From the NCBI GenBank assembly GCA_021731085.1, contig JAKFYB010000014.1, forward strand, positions 1-64,000: a DNA stretch of 64,000 bases. The letters run 5' to 3'. The notes beneath the pieces are model-generated. The model saw nothing but the letters and a program-made list of their open reading frames with translations. It had not been told where the DNA came from and ran no database searches. The stretch comes from Dehalococcoidia bacterium. Lineage in GTDB: Bacteria > Chloroflexota > Dehalococcoidia > DSTF01 > JACRBR01. Of this stretch, positions 49,672-59,732 are shown piece by piece; positions within the stretch are counted from its first letter, which is position 1; each line of letters opens with the position of its first letter. The translations under genes were made by a program, and so were the position numbers.

Positions 49672-50540
49672 TTGCAGGACCCACAGCAGCCAATAACGCG
49701 CCCGCTCCGCGGGATGTACGAACTCGACGAGATCGTCGGCTATTCGTACAAGGTCTACCTGCGCGACTTCGCGGCGTTCTTCTCACTTGCGCTGCTGACG
49801 GCACCGTTGCAGATGTTGATGGGCGTGCTGTCGCAGACGTTCAAGTCTGAAGCAGCAGCGAGTGCGATTAGCCTGCTGCAGTTTCCGCAATTGTTCGTTT
49901 CACTCGTAGTCGCTGCTGGACTGGTGCACGAGATACATCGCGGCACCGGCGGCGAGAGGCCATCGGTGACGGGCGGGCTTGATGCGGCATTCGAGCGATT
50001 CGGGGCGGTGTTCAAGACGACGTTGCTGATATTCGCGATGGCGTTTCTGGCGTTCTTTGCTGCGCCGTTTCTTGCGATCTACTGGCTGTTCAACAAGGAC
50101 GCAACGATCGACGGGAAGCGCAACTGGTGGCTGGCAATCGTGCCGTTCGCGTTGCTCATGTACCTGTCGATCCGGTGGGCGTTCAGCACGCAGGCTGTGA
50201 TGATCCAGGGGAAGAACAACTGGGCGGCACTCGACGATAGTGCGGCGGCAGTGCGCGGCATGTGGTGGCGGACGTTCGGCATCATGCTGGTTGTGGCGCT
50301 GATCGTAATCGGGCCGTCGATGCTGGCACAGCTCGCTACGTTTCTGCCGCCCCTTGCTGCCGCTTCGATCATCGCGGCGGTCTCGGCGCTCGTGCTGCCG
50401 TTCGCAATCATCGCGCAGACCTTGCTGTACTACGACCTGACGACGCGGCAGGCGCTTGCTGCCGCAAACGCCGTGGAGAGTGCTCATACGGGCGCAGATC
50501 CCACGGAGCTACCATCTGCAAGTGAAACGGAGACACTCAA

Positions 50541-50544
<4 letters not shown>
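49672..50544 (+). CDS. Hypothetical integral membrane protein
   Basis: ORF with ~6 hydrophobic segments, overlaps purC start by 4 nt; start may be ATG 49714. Confidence 0.75.
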
Positions 50545-51424
<880 letters not shown>

Positions 51425-51425
<1 letters not shown>

Positions 51426-52081
51426 TGACCACGGACGTGACGACGGAGATTGTGCCTGCGCGCGCTGGCCACGCGGACTTCATCGCGTGGGTGCAGCTTG
51501 CGGCGTCGCGGTCGCACACGGACACGAGCATCTGGGAGGTGTACGTCGACCGCGGTGAGGCGACGGCGCTGGCGTTCTTGAAGGCGCTTAACTCCACCGA
51601 CAAGCCGCACTACGGGCATATCTCGACGTTCAAGGTGCTGGAGGTCGATGGCACGCCAGCGGCTGCGATGTGCGGGTACTTCAACGAAGAGTTGGGGATG
51701 GCGCAGCTCATCCCGGCATTCGGCATCGCAAGCGAGGCCGTCGGGATGACACAGGCCGACGTCGCCGCCGGCATGGCGCGCATAGCCTCTTACCAGAATT
51801 GCGCGGCGACACACGTGCCGGGCGCGTGGATCGTCGAGTGGGTGGCGACGCTGCCGGAGTATCGGCGGCAGGGGCTCATCGATCTGCTGCTGGCGCACAC
51901 TATCGAGAACGGGCGCAAGCGCGGGGCGAGGGTCGCGGAGATCGGCGTGCTCATCGGGAACGACAAGGCGCAGAGCGCGTACGAGAAGGCCGGGTTCGTG
52001 CAGGTGCAGGAGTTGCGCGACGCCGACTACGAGGCGGCGTTTCACACGCCGGGGATGCGGCTGCTGCGGCGGGACATCTAG
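51425..52081 (+). CDS. GNAT-family acetyltransferase
   Basis: EWVATLPEYRRQGLIDLLLAHTIENGRKRGARVAEIGVLIGNDKAQSAYEKAGF. Confidence 0.88.
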
Positions 52082-52087
52082 ACGGCG

Positions 52088-52169
52088 ACGCGCGGGCTGA
52101 AAAGCCCGCGCTCCGTCGACACAAGCACTCCACTTCAACCACCACGCGGGGCTGAAAAGCGCGCGCTAC
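52088..52169 (+). repeat. Two ACGCGGGCTGAAAAGCCCGCGCT-type palindromic repeats
   Basis: acgcgcgggctgaaaagcccgcgctcc (52088-52114) and acgcggggctgaaaagcgcgcgctac (52144-52169). Confidence 0.75.
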
Positions 52170-52180
52170 GGCTCGAGCGA

Positions 52181-52429
52181 TTACTTGTTGTCGTCGAGCT
52201 TGTCGAGGCGGCCGTACATGCCTTTCTCGACCGTGGCGTGGTTGATCGCGAACGACATCACGAGGCCAACAGCCGCGGCAATGCCACCGGCTATAGCGAG
52301 CCATCCCATGTCGTCGCTGGCGGCGCCGATGCCGAGGGCGATGAGGCCGATGACGCCGACGAGAACGCCGACATAGGGCTCGGCGTGGCCTTCTTCTCCG
52401 CTTGAGAGTGCGGTCTTCAGGTTCTTCAT
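52181..52429 (-). CDS. Small two-TM hypothetical protein
   Basis: MKNLKTALSSGEEGHAEPYVGVLVGVIGLIALGIGAASDD... Confidence 0.65.
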   Translation of the reverse strand: MKNLKTALSSGEEGHAEPYVGVLVGVIGLIALGIGAASDDMGWLAIAGGIAAAVGLVMSFAINHATVEKGMYGRLDKLDDNK

Positions 52430-52540
52430 GGTCAAGTTTCCTTCCTCGATGTTGTGTACCAGTGCGTAGAGCGTACGCTGGCGGGCGGCTGCGGGCCAAC
52501 GACATTCCGTGAAGGCCGTGGTGCCGCTATCCTGATGGCG

Positions 52541-52798
52541 ATGTTCCTCGCGCGCGTCTACGTCACCTTGAAGCCTGCTGTCAATGACCCGCCCGGTCTC
52601 ACGATCCGAGGTGGGCTGCACTCGCTCGGGTTCAAGTCGGTTGAATCCGTTCGCGCTGGCAAGTACATGGAGATCAAAGTCGACGCTGGGTCGCAGGCGG
52701 ACGCGGAGGCGCAGGTCACGGAGATGTGCCAGAAGCTGCTGGCGAACCCGGTGATCGAAGACTTCCGATTCACTGTCGAGGAACTCGTCACGGCGTAG
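52541..52798 (+). CDS. purS: Phosphoribosylformylglycinamidine synthase subunit PurS
   Basis: ARVYVTLKPAVNDPPGLTIRGGLHSLGFKSVESVRAGKYMEIKV. Confidence 0.93.
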   Translation: MFLARVYVTLKPAVNDPPGLTIRGGLHSLGFKSVESVRAGKYMEIKVDAGSQADAEAQVTEMCQKLLANPVIEDFRFTVEELVTA

Positions 52799-52802
52799 CC
52801 TC

Positions 52803-53642
52803 ATGCCTGAACCAACCGCTGGACTGATAAACGGCGAGCAGCCGCGCCAGTCGCGGGTGCTGTTTGACCGCGTCGCCGAACTGTACGACCGAGCGAGGCC
52901 GACGTATCCGGACGCGCTGTTTGACGACGTCGTGCGGCTATCGGGTATTCCGGATGGCGGACACATTCTCGAAATCGGGCCGGGGACGGGGCAGGCGACG
53001 CAGCCGATGGCCCAGCGTGGGTATAGGATCACGGCCGTCGAACTAGGTGCGAACCTTGCCGCTGTCGCGCGGCGAAACCTTGGGGCGTTTCCGGACGTCG
53101 ATATTTGGGTTGGCGCGTTCGAGGATTGGCCGCTGCCGGACGCGCGGTTCGATCTCGTGATGAGCGTTTCGGCGTTCCACTGGCTGGACCATGGGGTCGC
53201 GTTGCCGAAGATCGCGGCTGCGTTGCGACCGGGCGGGGCGCTGGCATACACGACGGGAGGGCACGTCGAGGGCGGGACGAGCCAGTTCTTCATCGATGCT
53301 CAGGAGTGCTATCTCAAGCACATGCCGGGGACGCCACCTGGACTGCGGCTCGAACCGGCGGGGATGATTCCACTAGAGTCGCCGATCACGGACGAGTCGG
53401 GGCTCTTTGAGCCGGCGCAGCACGCTCGGCATGAATGGTTGCGGGACTTCACGACGCAGAGATACATCGATGAACTAAGTACGTACTCGGGGAAGCTGGC
53501 GCTGTCCGATGAGGATCGTGAGGCCTTGTTGTCTTGTATTAGGGCGATGATCGACGAGCGGTACGGTGGGCGGATTGTGAAGGCGTATCTTACGGATCTT
53601 CATGTCGTGCATGTCGCTGGCAAGGCCGAGGCTGGAAGCTAG
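52803..53642 (+). CDS. Class I SAM-dependent methyltransferase
   Basis: ILEIGPGTGQATQPMAQRGYRITAVELG, FDLVMSVSAFHWLD. Confidence 0.9.
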   Translation: MPEPTAGLINGEQPRQSRVLFDRVAELYDRARPTYPDALFDDVVRLSGIPDGGHILEIGPGTGQATQPMAQRGYRITAVELGANLAAVARRNLGAFPDVDIWVGAFEDWPLPDARFDLVMSVSAFHWLDHGVALPKIAAALRPGGALAYTTGGHVEGGTSQFFIDAQECYLKHMPGTPPGLRLEPAGMIPLESPITDESGLFEPAQHARHEWLRDFTTQRYIDELSTYSGKLALSDEDREALLSCIRAMIDERYGGRIVKAYLTDLHVVHVAGKAEAGS

Positions 53643-53670
53643 AGGATGGACGCTGGTGCTCCAAAAGGAG

Positions 53671-53879
53671 TACTGGTGGGATGACGACGGTTGGCGCAGA
53701 CGCAACGACCGTGCCGGTGGCTGCCGGCGAAGATTCTTCGTTTCGCTCTGAATGACAGCCTGGCCTCCGGCCTTTCCCATCAAACAACTCTGCGGCGGAG
53801 CCGAAGCTCCGCGGGTACTGGTCCTTGATAACGACGGTGGGCGCTGCGGCACCGACGCTGGTGGCGACCGGCGAGGATT
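53671..53879 (+). repeat. Diverged ~65-bp direct repeats flanking GAAGATTCTTCGTTTCGCTCTGAATGACA and a GGCGGAGCCGAAGCTCCGC palindrome
   Basis: Copies start TACTGGT at 53671 and 53816 and end CCGGCGA(A/G)GATT. Confidence 0.6.
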
Positions 53880-53907
53880 GGACGCAGACTGCCAGTCACC
53901 TCATGAC

Positions 53908-53934
53908 AAAGCCCCGGTTCATGACCGGGGCTTT
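53908..53934. terminator. Bidirectional intrinsic terminator between convergent genes
   Basis: AAAGCCCCGGT-TCATG-ACCGGGGCTTT, 11-bp perfect stem with flanking A/T runs. Confidence 0.85.
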
Positions 53935-53952
53935 GCTGTTTGTTGTTCGCCG

Positions 53953-55035
53953 CTAGTTCTTCGGGGGCTCGAGCATCGCCTGGATTTGCTGCGGCATGCG
54001 GTAGCGCCGCTCGCCCATGCCGGCGACTTCGAGGCGGTGCATGTACTCGTTGATCTGGCGGCGGAAGGCAGCGAGCGCGAGGTTTGTGCCCTCTTGCTGG
54101 CTGCCGGCCGTGTGGCCGAAGAGGATGGCGAGCGAGTTGCCGAAGACGGGCGAACCGCCGGCGACGGGCTGGGCGCCGGTCGCTACGCCGATTACGGGCT
54201 CTGCCTTCTCGAGGTAGCTGTGGATCTCTTCGCGGCGCTCGGGCTCCGTTTCGAGGATGTACTTGAGGTGCATGACGCCGAACGCGACGTGCCGCGACTC
54301 GTCCTGGGCGCTGAGGCGGAAGATGCGCTTCTCGGCCTCGTTGGTGGCGATGTACTCACCCATGCGGAAGACGGACTGCACGAGGCCTTCGCCTTGGACG
54401 TGCATGATGGCCGACATCTCGGTGAAGTCCTTGGCCTCGATGATGACGCGAAGGCCGGCATTGCCGCTCGACGACATCAGGCCGCCGCCGTTCGCGAGCG
54501 CGCGCTTTCGGAAGACGTCGAGATGGCGCGCCTCGTCCATGATCTGTGACGCGAGGAACATCTTGACTTCGTAGTGGTCGTTGGAGACCTGCGGTAGCCA
54601 TTGGGCGGGTGTGTCACCGGCGATGAACTCGACTTCCGTAAGGAAGGTGCAGAACTGCGAGTAGGCGCGCTCGACGTCGTCAGGGAGCGGCTTGAGTTCA
54701 TCCCACGGGATGTCGGTGGCGGACGACCACTGGCGCTGGACGGCCTCTTCGTAGAGCATGGCGGCGTTCTGCGACCATGTGTCCGACTTCTTGCGGATGT
54801 GGTAGCCGATGCGGGGCACGTCGTTGCGCGTGGCGGCGCCGCGTGGGGCCATCGTCAGCGCGTCGGACTCGTCAGGCGACACGCCATACGAGCCCTGGTT
54901 GATCTCCTCGAGGGTGAGTCCGCGACGGCCGGGCTTTGCCCAGTAGCCACGCTCGCCGGTGTTCTGCATCCAGCTCAGGTCGACATCGATGTCGTCGGAC
55001 GCCGTCTTGAGCATTTCCTGTGTGTCGATGGCCAT
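53953..55035 (-). CDS. Ferritin-like diiron protein (R2/oxygenase-like)
   Basis: IMDEARHLDVFRKR and LSAQDESRHVAFGVMHLKYI (two ExxH motifs) plus upstream Glu-bearing helices. Confidence 0.8.
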   Translation of the reverse strand: MAIDTQEMLKTASDDIDVDLSWMQNTGERGYWAKPGRRGLTLEEINQGSYGVSPDESDALTMAPRGAATRNDVPRIGYHIRKKSDTWSQNAAMLYEEAVQRQWSSATDIPWDELKPLPDDVERAYSQFCTFLTEVEFIAGDTPAQWLPQVSNDHYEVKMFLASQIMDEARHLDVFRKRALANGGGLMSSSGNAGLRVIIEAKDFTEMSAIMHVQGEGLVQSVFRMGEYIATNEAEKRIFRLSAQDESRHVAFGVMHLKYILETEPERREEIHSYLEKAEPVIGVATGAQPVAGGSPVFGNSLAILFGHTAGSQQEGTNLALAAFRRQINEYMHRLEVAGMGERRYRMPQQIQAMLEPPKN

Positions 55036-55146
55036 CGCGCACTCTCCCGCTCGTTCGAGTCTGTCGCTAACTTAGCGCCTGCTAGATCATACGTCCGGCC
55101 GGATTCCGCCGTCAATGCTTCGGGAGTGCATTTTCGGCAGTCCTGC

Positions 55147-55662
55147 TCAGGTCAGTATCGGCCCACTTCCGCGTGAGATGTATTCGAGAACGTCAGCCAC
55201 GCACTCTGCCAGCGGACGACGGGTGTCGACGACGAGGCGAACTGACTGCGGGTCGGACGTGCCCGGTCGCGGGTCCTTGTCGACGACGGTCGTTGCTTGC
55301 AGCGGCAGCACGCTGCGGGATGCGAGCCGCCGGACACGTTCGTCGTCGTCGGCGCAAATCGTCTCGACCATCCACCAATGCCCGTGGCCAGCGAGGGCTA
55401 GGGAGCGGGCCTCGATTGATGTCCGGAAGACGGGGTTGTCGAGAATGACGTTGTGGCCCATCCGCAGCAGGCTCTCGGCGAGCGCGTAGTGGACTTCGTA
55501 GGTCACTGCGCCCTCGCGTCCGGAATCGACGCCCGCGCGAACGAGGGCATCCGTCGTGACGTCTAGTTCGAGTGCGACGCCAGGCAAAGCACGCGCGATC
55601 TCACGCGCGAGCGTGGTCTTGCCGCTGCCGGGTTCACCGTGCATCTGCACGACGCATGGCAT
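55147..55662 (-). CDS. P-loop NTPase/kinase (AAA_33-like)
   Basis: VQMHGEPGSGKTTLAREIARALPG; start overlaps hisB stop. Confidence 0.8.
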   Translation of the reverse strand: MPCVVQMHGEPGSGKTTLAREIARALPGVALELDVTTDALVRAGVDSGREGAVTYEVHYALAESLLRMGHNVILDNPVFRTSIEARSLALAGHGHWWMVETICADDDERVRRLASRSVLPLQATTVVDKDPRPGTSDPQSVRLVVDTRRPLAECVADVLEYISRGSGPILT

Positions 55663-56258
55663 TAGCCGAGCGTGCCTTTGGTGCTGGGGACGGTGCCGTC
55701 GAGACGCGGCTCGATGCGGGTGGCGGCGGACAACGCGCGGCCGAGGGCCTTGCAGGCGGACTCGGCCTTGTGGTGGTCGTTCTCGCCCTTGAGCACGCGG
55801 ACGTGGAGCGTTAGCTTCGCTTCCGCTGCGACGGAGCGGAAGAAGTGCTCGACCATTGATGCTGGCAGTTCGCCGATGCGTTCGAGCGTCCACTCGGCTT
55901 CGAGCTCCATGTAGGGGCGTCCACTGATGTCCACCGTGACGTGCGACAGCGCTTCGTCGAGCGGCACCGTTACGTCGGCGATGCGGACGATGCCGCGGCG
56001 TTCACCGAGCGCTTTATCGATCGCCTGACCGAGCGCGATGCCTACGTCCTCGACGGTGTGGTGTTCGTCGACGTGAAGGTCGCCGTCGGCGCGCACTTCG
56101 AGATCGAAGAGGCCGTGCTTGCCAATCTGCTCGACGAGGTGGTCGAACATGCCGATGCCTGTGCGCGCTGATGAGCGGCCGCTGCCGTCGAGGTCGAGCG
56201 TGACTTCGACACGCGTTTCCTTCGTCTCGCGGAGGATGTGTGCTTTGCGATCGGACAT
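55662..56258 (-). CDS. hisB: Imidazoleglycerol-phosphate dehydratase
   Basis: GIGMFDHLVEQIGKHGLFDLEV, DEHHTVEDVGIALGQA, FFRSVAAEAKLTLHVRVLKGENDHHKAESACKA. Confidence 0.97.
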   Translation of the reverse strand: MSDRKAHILRETKETRVEVTLDLDGSGRSSARTGIGMFDHLVEQIGKHGLFDLEVRADGDLHVDEHHTVEDVGIALGQAIDKALGERRGIVRIADVTVPLDEALSHVTVDISGRPYMELEAEWTLERIGELPASMVEHFFRSVAAEAKLTLHVRVLKGENDHHKAESACKALGRALSAATRIEPRLDGTVPSTKGTLG

Positions 56259-56280
56259 CAGCAGCAATCCTCGCTACACC

Positions 56281-56305
56281 ACGCGGGCTGAAAAGCCCGC
56301 GCTGC
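56281..56305 (+). repeat. ACGCGGGCTGAAAAGCCCGCGCT palindromic repeat between hisC and hisB
   Basis: acgcgggctgaaaagcccgcgctgc. Confidence 0.75.
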
Positions 56306-56333
56306 GATGGCTACTGGCGCGACGATGGCTATA

Positions 56334-57443
56334 TCAGCGGCCAAGTTCGGCTCCGATCTCTTGTAGCGCCGTTACCACGATGTCCGTGTGCTCCGGCAGG
56401 CCGACGCTGATGCGCAGGTGGTTCCGCAGCATAGGCGTGTCGAAGTATCGGACGAAAATGCCCCGCTTCGCCAGTCGCTCCTTCACTTCGACGGCGTCGA
56501 CGCCTTCGAGGCGGCAGAGAATGAAGTTGGCGTCTGAGGGGTACGGCTGGATCCAGTCAATGGCGGAAAGCGCCTCGAACAGCTTCTCGCGCGTGCCCGT
56601 GATGGCGCATGCCCACTCGTCTAGTTGGAGGCGATCCTCGAGTGCCGCGACGATAGCCAGGCCGGCTGCGACGTTCAGGTTGTATGGCTGCTTGATGGTC
56701 ATCAGGAGCGATGCAAGGGCGGGCGCCATGACGCCGTAGCCAGCGCGGAGGCCGGCGAGCCCCGCCCACTTCGAGAAGGTGCGGAGGACGACGAGGTTCT
56801 CGTGCTCGCCGAGGAGCGGGATCGATGAGTGCTCACGGCCGGCGAACTCCATGTAGGCCTCATCGATGACGACGAGTACGGGGAGCGCCAGCAGCCGTTT
56901 GATCTCCTCGCGCGAGAGAAGGTTGCCGGTGGGGTTGTTGGGTGACGCGAGGAAGATGGCCTTCGCGCCGGACGCCGCTTTCTCAATCGCGGCGATGTCC
57001 AGCGCGAACGACTCCTGGCGCGGCACGACGATCACGCTACCGCCGGCGATCTCCGTAGAGAACGGATACATACCGAAGGTCGGCGGGCAATTGATGACGG
57101 CGTCGCCAGGCGCAACGACGGCGCGGAGGATGAGATCGATGAGATCGTCGCTGCCGAGCCCGCATACGACGCGCTCGCGGTCTGTCTCGACGTACGCCGC
57201 GATCGCCTCGCGCGCCGCGGTCTGATCCGGGTCGGGGTAGATGTGGTATGTGCTCTCGCTGCGGATGGCGGCGAGGGCATTCGGCGACGGTCCGTATGGG
57301 TTTTCGTTTCCGTCGAGCTTGAGGACTGACGCAGGGTCGATGCCGAGGCGTGCGGCGAGCACGTCGGTGGGCTCGATGGGGATGTAGCCGGGGAGTTCGA
57401 GCAAGTCGGGGCGGATGATTGCGCGCACGTCGAAGTCCTTCAT
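56334..57443 (-). CDS. hisC: Histidinol-phosphate aminotransferase
   Basis: KLDGNENPYGPSPNALAAI, CGLGSDDLIDLILRAVVAPGD, LASPNNPTGNLL, RTFSKWAGLAGLRAGYGV. Confidence 0.96.
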   Translation of the reverse strand: MKDFDVRAIIRPDLLELPGYIPIEPTDVLAARLGIDPASVLKLDGNENPYGPSPNALAAIRSESTYHIYPDPDQTAAREAIAAYVETDRERVVCGLGSDDLIDLILRAVVAPGDAVINCPPTFGMYPFSTEIAGGSVIVVPRQESFALDIAAIEKAASGAKAIFLASPNNPTGNLLSREEIKRLLALPVLVVIDEAYMEFAGREHSSIPLLGEHENLVVLRTFSKWAGLAGLRAGYGVMAPALASLLMTIKQPYNLNVAAGLAIVAALEDRLQLDEWACAITGTREKLFEALSAIDWIQPYPSDANFILCRLEGVDAVEVKERLAKRGIFVRYFDTPMLRNHLRISVGLPEHTDIVVTALQEIGAELGR

Positions 57444-57643
57444 CGTGCGCCGCCGATCGGGGACGGAGCTAAAGCTGCATCCCGACGTGCTCTGCAGCGG
57501 GACACGTCGCATGTATACAAGCCGGCTGTCGCGCGCCATGCCCATGCGCCACGCACGAGCGTCGTGCCGCACACCACGCACTTGGTGGCGCGGAGTGTGA
57601 CGCGCATGCGCCGCCTGACGGCTGGAGTCGTGTTCAGCGTCAA
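57440..57643 (-). CDS. Small Cys-rich (zinc-ribbon-like) protein inside his operon
   Basis: TTG-initiated ORF overlapping hisD stop (4 nt) and hisC start (ATGA, 4 nt); KCVVCGTTLVRGAWAWRATAGLYTCDVSRCR; internal ATG at 57607. Confidence 0.55.
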   Translation of the reverse strand: MTLNTTPAVRRRMRVTLRATKCVVCGTTLVRGAWAWRATAGLYTCDVSRCRARRDAALAPSPIGGAR

Positions 57644-58980
57644 GATGAACTCGCGTCTGGCTTCAGGCGCAGCTCCATGCTGCGGGCGTGGCCGGTCAGG
57701 CCCTCGGCGCGGGCAATGATGGCAGCGGCTTTGCCGGCGGATTGTAGCGCGGCGCCGTCGACGTCGATGAGGCTTGTGATCTTGAGGAAGTCCTGGACGC
57801 CGAGCGGCGATGCGTATCGCGCCGCTCCGCCTGTCGGCATGACGTGGCTGGGGCCTGCTGCGTAATCTCCGAGGACTTCCGGTGACTCGTCGCCCATGAA
57901 GAGGCCGCCAGCGTTCTTAATGGTCTTGGCGAGCGCGGGGGCGTCCTGCACGAGCAGGCACATGTGCTCGGGAGCGAACTCGCTACCGAGCGCGGCCGCC
58001 TCCTCGATCGTGTCGACGACCACCGCGCCGCCACGGCCTTCGATGGCCGCCCGCGCGATTGCGCCGCGTTCGAGGGTTGCGAGCTGCTTCTCGACCTCGG
58101 CGCTGACGGCGGTCGCGAGCTTCATCGACGTCGTGAGCAAGATCGATGTGGCAAGCTCATCGTGCTCTGCTTGCGCGAGGAGGTCGGCGGCGACGAGGAT
58201 GGGGTTGGCGTGCTCGTCGGCTATCACGACGGTCTCGGTGGGGCCGTGCAAGGCGTCGATGCCGACATCGCCGAAGACCTCGCGCTTGGCGACAGTCGCG
58301 AACAGACCACCGGGCCCGACGATCTTATCCACGCGGGGGACGGACTCAGTTCCGTACGCCATGGCGCCGATCGCTTCTGCGCCGCCTGCTTTGAATACCC
58401 TATCCACACCGGCAATATCTGCCGCGACCAGCTTCAGGGGCGACATCGCGCCGTCCGCGTCTGCGGGCGACATCATCACGAGTTCCTCGACGCCGGCGAC
58501 CTTCGCCGGAATGGCCGTCATCAATACCGACGACGGATAGATCGCGCCGGGGCTGGTGGGTGCGTACAAGCCGACTCGCTGTAGCGGCCGTACGACCATG
58601 CCGATGCCTTCGTACGAGAACGACTGCGACGAGTGTTCGCGCTGGCGTTCGTGATATGTGCGCACGCGGTCGGCGGCCTCCTGTAACGCTTCGACGATTT
58701 CCGGGGAGACGTGCTCGTACGCTGCTTCGATTTCGGCGCGTGTCACTTCGAGCGCGTCGACGTCGGCGCCGGAGAACGCCTTCGTGTAGCGGCGCAGAGC
58801 GGCGTCGCCTTCGGCACGCACGTCCTTCAGGATGCGACGAACCTGCTGCTCTAACGGCAGATCTTCGCCGAAAAGTGCGGCGTTTTTCTCGCGGATGTGC
58901 GCCGGCAGCTCCGTCTCCGCGAGCGGCTGGCGCTTAAGGATCGTGCGGCGTGCTTCCTCGGCGCCGCGAATGATTCTCAC
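57640..58980 (-). CDS. hisD: Histidinol dehydrogenase
   Basis: VGLYAPTSPGAIYPSSVLMTAIPAKVAGV, IDALHGPTETVVIADEHANP, AGGLFMGDESPEVLGDYAAGPSHVMPTGGAARYASPLGVQDFLK. Confidence 0.97.
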   Translation of the reverse strand: MRIIRGAEEARRTILKRQPLAETELPAHIREKNAALFGEDLPLEQQVRRILKDVRAEGDAALRRYTKAFSGADVDALEVTRAEIEAAYEHVSPEIVEALQEAADRVRTYHERQREHSSQSFSYEGIGMVVRPLQRVGLYAPTSPGAIYPSSVLMTAIPAKVAGVEELVMMSPADADGAMSPLKLVAADIAGVDRVFKAGGAEAIGAMAYGTESVPRVDKIVGPGGLFATVAKREVFGDVGIDALHGPTETVVIADEHANPILVAADLLAQAEHDELATSILLTTSMKLATAVSAEVEKQLATLERGAIARAAIEGRGGAVVVDTIEEAAALGSEFAPEHMCLLVQDAPALAKTIKNAGGLFMGDESPEVLGDYAAGPSHVMPTGGAARYASPLGVQDFLKITSLIDVDGAALQSAGKAAAIIARAEGLTGHARSMELRLKPDASSS

Positions 58981-59729
58981 TTCAGGTACTCCTTCATCGC
59001 CTGCAGGGCGCGGGCCTTCGCGCCGTGCAGGTATTCGTGTATGCGTTCGTGGCCGACGCTCTCGAGCGTGCGGTCGAGCAAGGCGGGTGCTTCTTCGATG
59101 AATTGCGCCTTGCTCTGCTCATCCGCGATCCCCGCGGCGGCGAGATGCCGCGAGGCGATTCTATGGAAGCGCTCCCACGTCGGTGGGTGCGAGAGAATGT
59201 CGAGCGTTACGTCGCGCCACTGCACGAGCGTCTCGCGTGCGATGAAGTCTACGGTGACTTCGACTGCCGTCTCTGCGAGAGCACGCTGGATGTCGTCGCA
59301 ACTCGCGGCGTCCGGGCGGTCACGGCGGTCCATCTCCCACTGAAGGAGGCGGTCCATCACATTGGACATCGCCTCGCTGCTGAGGTCGGAGCCCTCGCCG
59401 AAGAGGGGCCGATACACGTGCGTGATGTAGTCCTCGTCGAGTACGAGATGAGAGATGTAACCGGCGAGGAATGCGGCAGTTGGTCCGTCGAGCGACGACG
59501 CATGGCGCAAGTGCGGCTGCTGCTCGAAGAGACGGTGGACGCCGTCCTGGTGCTCGAAGTTGTTGAGATCGAAGAAGTGTGTCTGGGCGCGATCCCACTT
59601 CGTGAGGACGCGAATATCCGGCGTCGTGGCGCCGAGGTAATAGGCACCGCGATCCGACTCGACGATCTCGGATGAGAGATCAGCGGCAAGAGTACGGGCG
59701 GCCGTGAGGTGCAGACCGAGTGATGGCAT
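58977..59729 (-). CDS. Zinc-dependent phospholipase C-like (PF00882-type) protein
   Basis: ESDRGAYYLGATTPDIRVLTKWDRAQTHFFDL...AAFLAGYISHLVLDEDYITHVYRPLF; overlaps hisD start. Confidence 0.8.
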   Translation of the reverse strand: MPSLGLHLTAARTLAADLSSEIVESDRGAYYLGATTPDIRVLTKWDRAQTHFFDLNNFEHQDGVHRLFEQQPHLRHASSLDGPTAAFLAGYISHLVLDEDYITHVYRPLFGEGSDLSSEAMSNVMDRLLQWEMDRRDRPDAASCDDIQRALAETAVEVTVDFIARETLVQWRDVTLDILSHPPTWERFHRIASRHLAAAGIADEQSKAQFIEEAPALLDRTLESVGHERIHEYLHGAKARALQAMKEYLK

Positions 59730-59732
59730 GGC

